From: Bacteroidales bacterium
GTDB lineage: Bacteria; Bacteroidota; Bacteroidia; Bacteroidales; UBA3824
Assembly (NCBI GenBank): GCA_017544805.1
Contig: JAFYDK010000099.1
Location: forward strand, 62,001 to 126,000
Length of the DNA stretch: 64,000 nt
Direction: 5' to 3'
Positions 52,601 through 61,745 of the stretch are shown here, piece by piece. A program made the translations under genes and the position numbers. The notes beneath the pieces were generated by a model. That model was not told the DNA's origin. It saw only the letters and a list, made by a program, of their open reading frames with translations, and searched no databases. The first letter of the stretch is position 1. The number at the start of each line of letters is the position of its first letter.

Positions 52601-53767
52601 TTAATTTGCAATAGTTTGTTTGTTAATTTTTTTACTCCCTGAATAAATTTCAAAACATTCGAGTTTGCACTCCAACGGACCGTTGAAAAGTTTGATTTTC
52701 TTTTTTGGGTGAAGTCCGATAGTTTTCAAAGCCGGAAGATTGCCGCTTAAAATCCATGCTTTGTAACCGTCATAATTGTTTTTGAGCGTATCGCCTATGT
52801 TTTTGTAAAATTCACCGATTTCGTTTTCCGTTTCCAAACGTTCTCCGTAAGGCGGATTCATTATCAGAAAACCTTCCTGTGCGGGTTTGGAATTATTGAA
52901 AAAATCTTTTCTGTTGAAATCTATGAAATTTTCAACACCTGCTTTTGCCGCATTCTGACAACTTGCGTCTAATGCCGTAACGTCAATGTCAAAACCGCAA
53001 ATTATGTTTTCGGGTTTTGGTTTTGCAATATCTTTTTGTTCTTTTTTTAATTCCGCCCAAATTGAGGAATCGAAGTTTCTCCATTTTTCAACGGCGAAAT
53101 GTCTGAAATTGCCCGGAGCGATGTTCATTGCCATTAATGCTGCCTCTATCGGAAAAGTTCCGGAGCCGCACATCGGATCGGTAAATGCCTCTGAAGGTTG
53201 CCAGAGGGCAAGTTTTAAGATTCCTGCCGCTAAAACTTCATTAACGGGAGCCTCCGTTTGACGGACTTTGTAGCCGCGTTTGCTCATTGGTATTCCCGTT
53301 GAATCGAGCGAAATCGTAATATCCGAATTGTAAATATGAATGTTAATTCTTAAATCAGGATATTCCGTATCAACACTCGGACGGCGTCCGCGTTTGTTTC
53401 TGAAATGATCCGCAATGGCATCTTTGCATTTTAATGCGGCGTATTTAGAATGTGTGAAAACAGGCCCTGAGGCGGTGCAATCAATTGCAAAAGTATCACT
53501 GACAGCCATATAATCCTGCCAATTGATTCTAATGACCTCTTCGTAAAGTTCCTTGTCGTTGAACGCCTTAAATTTTTTGATTGGTACAAGTACTTTCAGT
53601 GCGGTTCTCAGCCAGAAATTAGCACGGTAAAGCACTTGAATATCGCCTCTAAAAACTACGGCTCTTGTTGAAAGTTTTATGTCTGAGGCTCCGATTTTTG
53701 TTAATTCTTCCGCCAAAACTCCTTCCAAACCGAAAAAAGTTGTGGCCGTCATATCAAATTTTTCCAT
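52601..53767 (-). CDS. THUMP-domain 23S rRNA (guanine-N2)-methyltransferase, RlmL-like
   Basis: 388 aa. N-terminal ferredoxin-like and THUMP domains (residues 1-about 155, FFGLEGVLAEELTKIGA), then a Rossmann methyltransferase with TDPMCGSGTFPIEAALMA as SAM site and the catalytic MNPPYGERL. This is the RlmL half of E. coli RlmKL, without the RlmK part, as in most Bacteroidota; m2G2445 of 23S rRNA is the expected product. It lies 18 bp downstream of the Rieske-like lipoprotein gene and probably shares its promoter at 54276. Confidence 0.9.
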   Translation of the reverse strand: MEKFDMTATTFFGLEGVLAEELTKIGASDIKLSTRAVVFRGDIQVLYRANFWLRTALKVLVPIKKFKAFNDKELYEEVIRINWQDYMAVSDTFAIDCTASGPVFTHSKYAALKCKDAIADHFRNKRGRRPSVDTEYPDLRINIHIYNSDITISLDSTGIPMSKRGYKVRQTEAPVNEVLAAGILKLALWQPSEAFTDPMCGSGTFPIEAALMAMNIAPGNFRHFAVEKWRNFDSSIWAELKKEQKDIAKPKPENIICGFDIDVTALDASCQNAAKAGVENFIDFNRKDFFNNSKPAQEGFLIMNPPYGERLETENEIGEFYKNIGDTLKNNYDGYKAWILSGNLPALKTIGLHPKKKIKLFNGPLECKLECFEIYSGSKKINKQTIAN

Positions 53768-53785
53768 TTTTTGCGTTTTTAATAA

Positions 53786-54232
53786 TTAGAAACGGTTGTT
53801 AGTAATTCTTACGGTGTTTCCCGTATTATCGGTAATAGTTTCGTATTCTCTTAAAGCGTGTTTTGCTTGACCAGAGACTACGATTCCGTGTAAAAGTACG
53901 CTAAACCTTGAGTTACAGTTAGTTATAGTGTCTTGATGACAAAGACATTTTGTTTTTTCATCAAAGACCAAAGGTGCGTGTTTCGGATTAAGACTGCACG
54001 CACGGTCAAAAGCGTAAAAAGTTCTGCCGTCAAAGTTATAAAGCAAAATGCCGTTATAACCGCCTGTTATGTAAACTTTACCGCCCGGCGATTGAAGAGC
54101 CGAAAATCTTGAATCGCTAAGGGATACGGTTATATTAACGTAAATTTCAGGCACAGGGTTGTCTTTTTCGCTGTCACATGACAAAAAAAATATAAAAAAA
54201 ACGGCAATAAGAGCCGGTAATTTTAATTTCAA
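53786..54232 (-). CDS. Lipoprotein with a degenerate Rieske-like fold
   Basis: 148 aa. Lipobox ending at Cys19 (FFLSC). Later segments recall the Rieske beta fold: LLYNFDGRTFYAFDRACSLNPKH, KCLCH (fits C-x-x-H), NCNSRFSVLLHGIVVSGQAKHALREY. The first ligand pair C-x-H is replaced by C-S-L, so a normal 2Fe-2S cluster is unlikely. Similar lipoproteins without all ligands occur in Bacteroidota and have no known role. First gene of a pair with the rRNA methyltransferase. Confidence 0.6.
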   Translation of the reverse strand: MKLKLPALIAVFFIFFLSCDSEKDNPVPEIYVNITVSLSDSRFSALQSPGGKVYITGGYNGILLYNFDGRTFYAFDRACSLNPKHAPLVFDEKTKCLCHQDTITNCNSRFSVLLHGIVVSGQAKHALREYETITDNTGNTVRITNNRF

Positions 54233-54275
54233 TTTTTTTTATTTAAGTTTGTAGCGGATTTTTTGTAATCCGAGG

Positions 54276-54283
54276 CAAAGTTA
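54276..54283 (-). promoter_or_regulatory. -7 box of the Rieske-like/RlmL-like pair
   Basis: TAACTTTG on the minus strand, full consensus, 44 nt before the start codon. Confidence 0.6.
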
Positions 54284-54307
54284 AACAAAAAAATTAAACT
54301 TCAGTAT

Positions 54308-55369
54308 ATGAAAAATTTAATATTAAAGACATTAATTTTTGTTTTTCTGATAACTATCTCATTTCCAGATAGTATCTATGCTCAGTTTGAAGGAGGAAAA
54401 GCAAATTTGGGAGCGGAGTTTGCCCCTTCGGGAAGTCAGTTTACGCAAGACGGCTTTTTAATTGAGAAAGGTTTAAAGCGTAAAAAGCAGAAAAAACTTT
54501 ATGAAAAATGGAAGAAACATCAAGATAAGCAAAAAAAGAAAATGCAGAAAGATTCTCTTAAAACCGTCAAAAAGATGGAGAAAGATTCTTTGAAAGCAGA
54601 TAAAAGGTTGCAGAACGATTCTGATGATGATGAGGAGGAGGTTAGCGAAAAGGAGAAAAAGAAAGCTAATAAAGCTGACGATGATGCTTTGTTAGATAAG
54701 AATGCCCGAAAGGAGCAGAAGAAAAAGGATAAAGAAGAGAAAAAGAAGCATAAAGACGAAGAAAAGACGAAGAAAAAAGGTGGAGATTCTTTGGAAGATG
54801 ATATGGATATGGATTATGATGTCCCTGACCTTGAGGATTTTGGAAAGGAGGGCGAGAGTGCCGAATTTGAGGTTGAGCAGGAGGCCGTCTTTGAAAAAAC
54901 AGACGATTTAGAGCAGGAGAAAAAATCCAAAGACAAAAAAGAGAAGAAAGAGAAAACCAAAATGACTAAAGAGGAAAAGGAGGCTAAGAAAAAGCAGGAT
55001 AAAATAACGAAAGAATTTAAGAAAAATAGCGGCAAGACTGTTGATAGAAAAAAGAGTCAAAAAATCAGGGAAAAGCAAATGCAGAAAGCCAAAAAAGAGG
55101 AAGAAAAAAAAGCGGCAGATGCAGAGCTTCATGCCCGTGCTGCCTCAGGCGGCGATCTGACCTCCAAGGAGAAAAAAACGTTGGCAAAGGAGCAGCGTAA
55201 ACAATATATTGCCGATTATAAGCATCAGAAAAAGGCTAAAAAGGCAATCTTGAAAATTCAAGACAAAAAAACAGCTCGACAAATGAAAAAGCATCATAAA
55301 AAGACAGATAAAAAAATGAAGGATAGACGCAAAAAATCCAAACCCGGATTTTTTAAGAACTTTTTTTAA
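54308..55369 (+). CDS. Exported lysine/glutamate-rich coiled-coil protein
   Basis: 353 aa. Signal peptide ending SIYAQ (residue 26), a short neutral start (FEGGKANLGAEFAPSGSQF), then more than 300 residues dominated by Lys, Glu, Asp and Gln, with runs such as KKMQKDSLKTVKKMEKDSLKADK and a more acidic centre around 155-190. It should be mostly helical and highly soluble, with no enzyme motif. The last 60 residues are strongly basic. It lies 12 bp upstream of a small membrane coiled-coil gene, so the two may form one unit. Low complexity makes homology hard to judge. I do not recognise a family. Confidence 0.75.
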   Translation: MKNLILKTLIFVFLITISFPDSIYAQFEGGKANLGAEFAPSGSQFTQDGFLIEKGLKRKKQKKLYEKWKKHQDKQKKKMQKDSLKTVKKMEKDSLKADKRLQNDSDDDEEEVSEKEKKKANKADDDALLDKNARKEQKKKDKEEKKKHKDEEKTKKKGGDSLEDDMDMDYDVPDLEDFGKEGESAEFEVEQEAVFEKTDDLEQEKKSKDKKEKKEKTKMTKEEKEAKKKQDKITKEFKKNSGKTVDRKKSQKIREKQMQKAKKEEEKKAADAELHARAASGGDLTSKEKKTLAKEQRKQYIADYKHQKKAKKAILKIQDKKTARQMKKHHKKTDKKMKDRRKKSKPGFFKNFF

Positions 55370-55381
55370 TAATATAACAAA

Positions 55382-55765
55382 ATGAGTACGGCAGCATTTA
55401 CTTCTATTATGTTGATTGTAATTTTTGCGTTTATAGCTGCAATGATATGGGCTTATAGACGCAATGATTACAAAGCGGAGCAGAGAACTTTTACTCCAGA
55501 AGCCCTTAATAGTCTTGACGATACGATGAAGACTATAACCTCTTATAGTCAGGAGTATTTAAAGGATTTGCAGCAGAAGGAGGAGCAGGAAAAGAAAAAA
55601 AATGAGGAAGAGGAGCGGCAAAAAGACCCGCTTGCTAAGGTTGAAGCTTTGACCAGCAGAGCGAAGATGATTCAAGCTAAAAATCATATTCGCAAATCTG
55701 CTGCTGACGAGTATTTTGAAAAAACGCGCAAGATTGCAAACGAAATTTTAAAACCCAAAACCTAA
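55382..55765 (+). CDS. Small membrane-anchored coiled-coil protein
   Basis: 127 aa. One membrane helix at about 4-24 (FTSIMLIVIFAFIAAMIWAY) followed by about 100 charged residues with high helix content (LKDLQQKEEQEKKKNEEEERQ). The charged part should lie in the cytosol by the positive-inside rule (YRRNDYK just after the helix). No family recognised. It follows the exported Lys/Glu-rich gene by 12 bp and was probably made with it; one charged protein on each side of the inner membrane is an attractive but untested picture. Confidence 0.75.
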   Translation: MSTAAFTSIMLIVIFAFIAAMIWAYRRNDYKAEQRTFTPEALNSLDDTMKTITSYSQEYLKDLQQKEEQEKKKNEEEERQKDPLAKVEALTSRAKMIQAKNHIRKSAADEYFEKTRKIANEILKPKT

Positions 55766-55795
55766 AAAAAAATTTTTTTTCTCAAAAAAACGTGT

Positions 55796-55803
55796 TACAT
55801 TTG
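55796..55803 (+). promoter_or_regulatory. -7 box for greA
   Basis: TACATTTG followed by GCAGCG, full consensus, leaving a leader of about 100 nt before greA. Confidence 0.65.
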
Positions 55804-55910
55804 CAGCGTAAAAAGATTATTAAAGTTAGGCAAGGGAGAATCCAAAAGGTGATGAGCGTTTTGAATTCTTCTTTGTTTTTTGTTTTATCAAAAAAATAAA
55901 ATTAGAAAAA

Positions 55911-56384
55911 ATGGCTAAAATCACTTATTTAACGGATGAGGGTTTGAAAAAACTTAACGATGAACTCGATCATCTTATCGCTGTAGAGCGTCCGAATATA
56001 TCTAAACAAATCGCCGAGGCAAGAGAAAAAGGCGATCTTTCAGAAAACGCCGAATACGATGCCGCTAAAGAGGCTCAAGGTCTTTTGGAATTGAAAATTT
56101 CAAAACTTCAGGATTTGATTAAAAATGCTCGTGTTATTGATAAAAGTCAAATTCAATCGGATATTGTTCAGATTTTGAGCAAGGTAACGATTCAGAATGT
56201 TAAGACCAAAATGAAAATGACTTATACTTTGGTTGCAGAAAGCGAGGCTAATCTCAAAGAAGGTAAAATTTCTGTTGAAACGCCTATTGCTAAAGGTCTT
56301 ATGGGCAAAAAAGTCGGTGATACGGCTAAAATTAAAATTCCTGCCGGTGAAGCAGAATTTAAAATTATCGACATCAGTATTTAA
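55911..56384 (+). CDS. greA: Transcription elongation factor GreA
   Basis: 157 aa, standard length. N-terminal antiparallel coiled coil with the acidic tip (ARAREKGDLSENAEYDAAKEAQ type, D and E at the tip that reach the polymerase active site) and a C-terminal FKBP-like domain from about 80. It rescues backtracked RNA polymerase by stimulating transcript cleavage. The HIT-family gene follows after 23 bp, the usual Bacteroidota neighbour. Confidence 0.95.
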   Translation: MAKITYLTDEGLKKLNDELDHLIAVERPNISKQIAEAREKGDLSENAEYDAAKEAQGLLELKISKLQDLIKNARVIDKSQIQSDIVQILSKVTIQNVKTKMKMTYTLVAESEANLKEGKISVETPIAKGLMGKKVGDTAKIKIPAGEAEFKIIDISI

Positions 56385-56407
56385 AGAAATTCATAATTAA
56401 GAAAAAT

Positions 56408-56806
56408 ATGGCAACAATTTTTTCACGTATTATAAAAGGTGAGATTCCTTGTTATAAAATTGCTGAAAACGATGAGTTTTTTGCATTTTTGGATGTTAAT
56501 CCTATTCAGAAGGGACACACGTTGGTTGTTCCGAAAGAGGAAATAAGTTATATTTTTGACATTGACGACGACAAACTCGGTCGTTATATGGCTTTCGCAA
56601 AAAAAGTTGCGGCAGCTATCAAAGCTGCAATTCCTTGCGTTAAAGTAGGTATTGCGGTTGTCGGTCTTGAAGTACCTCATTCCCACATACATCTTGTTCC
56701 TCTCAATCAAGTAAACGATATGTCGTTTGAACACAAAATGACTCTCGAAAAAGAGGAAATGCAGCAGATTGCTGACAAGATTGTTAAAAATTTTTCTATG
56801 AATTAG
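56408..56806 (+). CDS. HIT-family nucleotide hydrolase
   Basis: 132 aa. The histidine triad reads HSHIHLVP at about 91-98. The N-terminus TIFSRIIKGEIPCYKIAEND and the FLDVNPIQKGHTLVVPK segment are those of the Hint branch. Such proteins hydrolyse adenosine 5'-phosphoramidates and similar nucleotides; the physiological role is vague. In an operon with greA. Confidence 0.93.
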   Translation: MATIFSRIIKGEIPCYKIAENDEFFAFLDVNPIQKGHTLVVPKEEISYIFDIDDDKLGRYMAFAKKVAAAIKAAIPCVKVGIAVVGLEVPHSHIHLVPLNQVNDMSFEHKMTLEKEEMQQIADKIVKNFSMN

Positions 56807-56863
56807 TTTTAGAACCTTTGGGGCGGGAAATTTATTTTTCTTCGCCCTTCGTTTTATAAAAAA

Positions 56864-57721
56864 ATGGGAACGTTAGAGGCTTTTATTTTAGGCATAGTTC
56901 AGGGTTTGACCGAATTTTTGCCGGTCAGCAGTAGTGGACATCTTCAAATAGGACAACATATTTTAGGTACGACCGAAACCGGCGGTTTAACATTTGACAT
57001 TGTCGTACACGTGGCTACCGTTTTTGCTACAATCGTAATTTTCAGAAAACAAATTTGGGATTTGATTTGCGGTTTTTTTAAGAAAATTAATCCTGATAAT
57101 TCACTTCCTTTTTGGCGCAGACTCAACGAGGCTCAGCGTTATGTGATTTTAATAGTGATTTCAATGATTCCGATAGGCATCGTAGGACTTTGTTTTAAGG
57201 ATAAGGTTGAAGAAATTTTCTCTTCAAGCATTACCGTGGTAGGTGTTTGTCTTATTGTAACCTCAATTCTTTTGGCTTTAACGCATTACATCAAACCTCA
57301 AGAAGGAAAAGAAAAACAGGAAATTTCGCCCTTACACGCTTTTATAATCGGTTTGGCACAGTCTGTTGCCGTTTTGCCGGGACTTTCAAGGTCGGGTTCA
57401 ACGATTTCTACGGGCTTGGTTCTGGGAAACAAACGCGAAAGTGTTGCTCAATTTTCGTTTTTGATGGTTATTCCTCCGATTTTGGGCGAGGCACTTTTGG
57501 ATTTTAAACATATTTTTGCACCTTCGGCAGAATACCTTGCTCAACATGGAGGCGAAATGGTTCAAATTCCTACTTTAGCTTTGATAATCGGTTTTGTTGC
57601 AGCTTTTGTCAGCGGTTGTATCGCTTGTAAATGGATGGTGCAATTAATTAAGAAATGCAAACTTATTTATTTTGCAATTTATTGTTTTGTTATGGGTTGC
57701 GTTTGTATTGCTTTCCTTTAG
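56864..57721 (+). CDS. uppP: Undecaprenyl-diphosphate phosphatase (BacA/UppP)
   Basis: 285 aa, eight or so membrane helices. Motif 1 GLTEFLPVSSSGHL at about 14-27 and motif 2 LPGLSRSGSTIS at about 170-181 carry the catalytic Glu, Ser, His and Arg residues. It recycles undecaprenyl pyrophosphate for peptidoglycan and surface polysaccharide export and gives some bacitracin resistance. It stands alone here rather than between DUF3098 and truB. Ends at a terminator hairpin at 57745. Confidence 0.95.
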   Translation: MGTLEAFILGIVQGLTEFLPVSSSGHLQIGQHILGTTETGGLTFDIVVHVATVFATIVIFRKQIWDLICGFFKKINPDNSLPFWRRLNEAQRYVILIVISMIPIGIVGLCFKDKVEEIFSSSITVVGVCLIVTSILLALTHYIKPQEGKEKQEISPLHAFIIGLAQSVAVLPGLSRSGSTISTGLVLGNKRESVAQFSFLMVIPPILGEALLDFKHIFAPSAEYLAQHGGEMVQIPTLALIIGFVAAFVSGCIACKWMVQLIKKCKLIYFAIYCFVMGCVCIAFL

Positions 57722-57744
57722 CCGTAACTGAATAAAAAATATTA

Positions 57745-57783
57745 AAAAAAAACGTTCCGAATGATAATCGGGGCGTTTTTTTT
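57745..57783 (+). terminator. Intrinsic terminator after uppP
   Basis: Stem AACGTTCCGA/TCGGGGCGTT with two G-U pairs and a 7-nt loop, followed by eight T. Confidence 0.8.
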
Positions 57784-57815
57784 GCATTATTTATTTTATT
57801 TATTAATTTAGCGGT

Positions 57816-59906
57816 ATGATTACAAAGCGGAGTTTTAAAGCTTTTTTGATTGTTTTTTTGATGGCAATCTTTGTAAATCAGAGAGTTTTGGCTTTTGAGC
57901 CTAATGAAACTTTCGGAACGGAGCTTTGTGCACATAATCAAACTTATACCTCAAGCGAACTTTTAGCTTGTGTTTTGGTTTCGATTTCGGTTTTAATGGT
58001 AGCCGTTTTGTATGTCAGAAGATTTTACCTTGAAAAATTATTGAAGGCTCAGGACGATTTGAAAAGTCAAACGGATAGTTTCAACGCAACTAAGGAATTG
58101 TTGGAGTCGCAGCAGGAGAGTCTTAACAATGCTTTGCTGGATTTGTCGGTTTTAAGCGAATCAGGTCAGTGTATAATCAAAAGCCAAAGCATGAAAGATA
58201 TTTCTCAAAACGTTTATGAGGAAATTAAAAAGTTTTTTGAAATTGATTATATCGGAGTTGGTATTTACAACGGTCCTCATTCAAGCATTGATTTTCCCTC
58301 CTTTGTCTTAAATGGTAATGTGATGCCTTTTGCGCGTTATAATGTTGAAAATATAAGCAACATGATTGTCTGGTCGTTTATCAACAGAAAATCAGTTGTT
58401 ATCTCCGATTACAAATCCGAGGTTGGTAATTATATTGATACAGATTATTATAAATTAGATACTTCGCTTTTCGGTTCTGCTGTTTATGTCCCATTGTACG
58501 ACAATGATATGACAATCGGAATGTTTACTGTTCACAGCCTTAAAAAAAATTTTTTCACATCTTATCATTTGAGTATTATCAATAATTTGGCGACTTACGT
58601 GGAATTTGCCATTGTTAATATTTCGTATATCAGACGTAACGAATTTCAGAAAAAACTTATTGAAGAAAGAAATGTTGAACTTCAGAACACGTACAACGAT
58701 TTAAAAGAGAATCAGCAGAAACTTGAGGATTTGAATTCCGAACTTCAGAGATTTTCTGTTTCGGTCAGCAACACAGAAAATGCCGTTATCATGTTGGATG
58801 AAAACCGTAATATTATTTGGGTGAACAACGCATTTACAAAAATTTACGGTTATACTTTCGAGGAATATACTGCCAAAGGTGCTAATTATAAAGTTGCCAT
58901 GAACAATCCCGCTACGATAGCCTATTACGATGAGGTTTTTAGAGATTGTAAGCCGAAAACTTTTACACTTTTGCATTATACTAAAACGGGTAAGGAGATT
59001 TGGATTCAGTCGTCCGTAACGCCGATTCTTGATTCTAACGGAAATGTTATTCAAACGGTTTCCGTTGATACTGACATTTCAAAAGTTAAATTTGCCGAAA
59101 CCGAAATCACCAAACAACGCAATGAAATTGAGCTTAAAAACAAAGAAGTTACGAAATCCATTGAATATGCCTCTATTATTCAAACGGCTCTGATGACGGG
59201 AAAAGCCGCTTTGCAGCAACTCTTTAGTGATAGTTTTTATCTTAACCTGCCAAAAGCTATCGTTTCGGGCGATTTTTTGTGGATAGGGCGTAAATTCGGC
59301 AGAAAATATATTGCGCTTTGCGACTGTGCGGGACACGGTGTTCCTGGAGCTTTTGTTTCGTTGATGGGTAAAATGTTTTTGGACGAAATTCTTCAAACGG
59401 CTTGCGAAGAAGATACTCCGGGGATTTTAATCAGGGAATTGAATGATAAACTTCATAAATCCGTTAATAGTTTGAGTAATAAAATCGGCGGTGTTGATGG
59501 TATGGATTTATCGTTTTGCATTGTTAATTCCGATAATACGATGTTGGAATATGCCGGGGCTTACCGTCCGCTTTATATTGTGCGTCAAGGTGAGTTGTCA
59601 AAACTTCAGCCGGACCGTTGTTCGCTCGGAAATATTGACGAAGATTCTGATTTTCAGTTTGCAACGCATGAGATAGAATTGTGTAAAGGTGATTTCTTAT
59701 TTATGACATCTGACGGTTATTCCGATCAGTTCGGTCAGGAAAACGGGAAAAAAATGGGTCGTGTTAATTTTTATAAACTTATAACAGAGGCCGCTTCTTT
59801 GAGTTGTGATGAGATGTCGGAATTCTTTCTTGAACGTCATATTTCCTGGCGTGGAAGTTTGGAGCAAGTTGATGATATTTCTATGGTGGTCATAAGCTTT
59901 TCATAA
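57816..59906 (+). CDS. SpoIIE-type PP2C phosphatase with GAF and PAS domains
   Basis: 696 aa. Signal-like N-terminus and a membrane helix at about 50-68, then a coiled coil, a GAF-like domain (about 120-270), a second coil, a PAS domain at about 310-430 (SVSNTENAVIMLDENRNIIWVNNAF), the KSIEYASIIQTALM linker and a SpoIIE/PP2C domain with CDCAGHGVPGAFVSLMG and TSDGYSDQFG. It would dephosphorylate a serine-phosphorylated protein such as an anti-anti-sigma factor in response to small molecules or redox. No STAS or HATPase partner gene lies in the window. Confidence 0.88.
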   Translation: MITKRSFKAFLIVFLMAIFVNQRVLAFEPNETFGTELCAHNQTYTSSELLACVLVSISVLMVAVLYVRRFYLEKLLKAQDDLKSQTDSFNATKELLESQQESLNNALLDLSVLSESGQCIIKSQSMKDISQNVYEEIKKFFEIDYIGVGIYNGPHSSIDFPSFVLNGNVMPFARYNVENISNMIVWSFINRKSVVISDYKSEVGNYIDTDYYKLDTSLFGSAVYVPLYDNDMTIGMFTVHSLKKNFFTSYHLSIINNLATYVEFAIVNISYIRRNEFQKKLIEERNVELQNTYNDLKENQQKLEDLNSELQRFSVSVSNTENAVIMLDENRNIIWVNNAFTKIYGYTFEEYTAKGANYKVAMNNPATIAYYDEVFRDCKPKTFTLLHYTKTGKEIWIQSSVTPILDSNGNVIQTVSVDTDISKVKFAETEITKQRNEIELKNKEVTKSIEYASIIQTALMTGKAALQQLFSDSFYLNLPKAIVSGDFLWIGRKFGRKYIALCDCAGHGVPGAFVSLMGKMFLDEILQTACEEDTPGILIRELNDKLHKSVNSLSNKIGGVDGMDLSFCIVNSDNTMLEYAGAYRPLYIVRQGELSKLQPDRCSLGNIDEDSDFQFATHEIELCKGDFLFMTSDGYSDQFGQENGKKMGRVNFYKLITEAASLSCDEMSEFFLERHISWRGSLEQVDDISMVVISFS

Positions 59907-59940
59907 TTTTCCCCTTTTTTTAAAATAAAAAAAACTATTT

Positions 59941-60066
59941 TTAGAATGTCGTAATGATTTTTTTTATCATTGCGACGATAAAAAATATGCACGAAGATAA
60001 TGCAGCTGTTATTAAGCTGAACACAATGAAAATCAACGCTTTTTTCAATTTTATATTATTTTCCAT
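59941..60066 (-). CDS. Possible 41-aa single-pass membrane protein
   Basis: A short frame ATG 60066 to TAA 59941 encodes MENNIKLKKALIFIVFSLIT and continues through a hydrophobic stretch to KKIITTF. It has a charged start, a membrane helix of about 20-24 residues (ALIFIVFSLITAALSSCIFFIVAMI) and a basic end, the usual build of small membrane proteins. No clear promoter is upstream and the stretch is AT-rich, where hydrophobic frames arise easily. The Cys at residue 26 could be a lipobox-like site (LSSC), which would make it a tiny lipoprotein instead. Confidence 0.45.
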   Translation of the reverse strand: MENNIKLKKALIFIVFSLITAALSSCIFFIVAMIKKIITTF

Positions 60067-60379
60067 TTTTTTTCTGTGTTAAAGGAAAGTTAATTTTGTT
60101 ATTTTCTGCTTATATAACACGTGAAATGTTATCAACCCTATAAAAAAATCAGTTTTTTTTATTCAATTCTGAAGTTTTTTTTCATCAATATAAGATTTAT
60201 TGTTTTTTATATTTACCTTGAAAAAATAAAAATCATGGACATCGAAAATAAGAAATTAAAGTCCCAAAACATTGGTTCTGATTCCTAAAAAAAGATGAGA
60301 AATTAACTTTTGCATTAGAGAAAAAATTGCCTTTTTCTCAAATTTTTATTAATTTTGCGGTCTGAAAATCAGCAAAATT
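60067..60379 (+). promoter_or_regulatory. Intergenic region with the hemN promoter
   Basis: No convincing gene; a 17-codon frame at 60235 is too short to support. TAATTTTG at 60350-60357 followed by GCGG is a full -7 box for the heme genes and leaves a leader of only about 17 nt. The rest is AT-rich with no notable structure. Confidence 0.6.
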
Positions 60380-61744
60380 TTGAAACAAAATATCATCGAA
60401 AAATACAATGTACCTGTGCCAAGGTACACAAGTTATCCGCCCGCAAACTATTTCGCAGAGTTAGGCGAAGCGGACTTCAAAAATGCCGTCTTGGAGTCAA
60501 ACGAGCAAAAAGACAGCAACTTGTCGTTTTATATTCATTTCCCATATTGCCCGAGATTGTGTCATTATTGCGCTTGTAACTCGTATGCAATGCCGCAAAC
60601 GGAAAATGTAGAGCGTTATATCGACGCTCTGCACAAAGAAATCGACATGATTTTGCCGCTTTTGAACTCTGAGAGAAAAATTTCACAAATTCATTACGGC
60701 GGCGGCACTCCAACCTCAATGCCGTTGGATGCAATTAAAGAACTTAATCAGCATTTACTCAGCGCATTTAAAACTATCGAGCGTCCCGAAATCGCTATCG
60801 AATGTCATCCCGGTTATCTTGACGAAAACGGCTGGCAAACTCTCGCAGATGCGGGTTTTACGCGTATGAGTTTAGGTATTCAGGATTTTAATGCTGACGT
60901 GCTTAAAACTGTCAACAGAAAACCATCACTGATTCCTATCAACGAAGTTTTTAAGATTTTGCGTCAAAGAAATATCAAAATCAACCTCGATTTTCTTTAC
61001 GGACTGCCTTTGCAAACTCCTGAAAGTTTTTATAATACTATCAGTCAGGCTGTTGCACTTGCACCGGATAGACTTGTAACTTTTAGTTACGCACACGTGC
61101 CGTGGATAAAAAAGGCTCAGTTGATACTCGAAAAAGCTGGACTTCCAGCACCCGAAAACAAGGAAAAAATGTTCGACAATGCCGCACAACTCCTTGAAAA
61201 AGAAGGTTATGTGCGTATAGGAATGGATCATTTCGTAAAATCTGAGGACGAACTTTTTGAAGCACTCCAAAATCATCGTCTCCACAGAAATTTTCAGGGC
61301 TATTGCACAAGACGTACAACAGCGCAAGTTTATGCGTTCGGTGTTACGGGAATCAGTCAGCTTACAGCGGCATACGCGCAGAATACCAAGGTTATAGACG
61401 AATATATTTCGGAGGTTTTCAGCGGTAAAATTCCTGTTAGAAAGGGTTACAAACTTGACAAAAATCAACAGTTAGTACGCGAAGTGATAGAATCGCTTAT
61501 GTGCAATTATTACGTTGATTTCAAGGAAATTGCAGAAAGATTAAACGTAGAAACAGACTTTTTGAAATCTGTAACTACTTATAATATAGATATTTTGAAA
61601 AATATGCAAGACGACGGTATTTTGGAATTGAACGAAAATTCAATAAAAATCACCGCTGAGGGGTCGCCTTTTGTGCGCAATGTTGCCGCTTCTCTCGATC
61701 CGCTGATGAAGAACACTACAAAATCATTCTCAAAACCGATTTAA
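60380..61744 (+). CDS. hemN: Oxygen-independent coproporphyrinogen III dehydrogenase
   Basis: 454 aa. Radical-SAM motif C-x3-C-x2-C-x-C at Cys57, 61, 64 and 66; the fourth cysteine separates true HemN from HemW. The YNVPVPRYTSYPPANYF start, the YGGGTPT glycine loop and the C-terminal helical domain are complete. It converts coproporphyrinogen III to protoporphyrinogen IX without oxygen. The start is a TTG at 60380: no ATG precedes the conserved beginning and the promoter is only about 22 bp upstream. First gene of hemN-hemG-hemE. Confidence 0.93.
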   Translation: MKQNIIEKYNVPVPRYTSYPPANYFAELGEADFKNAVLESNEQKDSNLSFYIHFPYCPRLCHYCACNSYAMPQTENVERYIDALHKEIDMILPLLNSERKISQIHYGGGTPTSMPLDAIKELNQHLLSAFKTIERPEIAIECHPGYLDENGWQTLADAGFTRMSLGIQDFNADVLKTVNRKPSLIPINEVFKILRQRNIKINLDFLYGLPLQTPESFYNTISQAVALAPDRLVTFSYAHVPWIKKAQLILEKAGLPAPENKEKMFDNAAQLLEKEGYVRIGMDHFVKSEDELFEALQNHRLHRNFQGYCTRRTTAQVYAFGVTGISQLTAAYAQNTKVIDEYISEVFSGKIPVRKGYKLDKNQQLVREVIESLMCNYYVDFKEIAERLNVETDFLKSVTTYNIDILKNMQDDGILELNENSIKITAEGSPFVRNVAASLDPLMKNTTKSFSKPI

Positions 61745-61745
61745 A

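Noticed and set aside
60235-60288. 17-codon frame MDIENKKLKSQNIGSDS
   Set aside because: Too short to support in AT-rich sequence; no promoter, ribosome site or neighbour relation.
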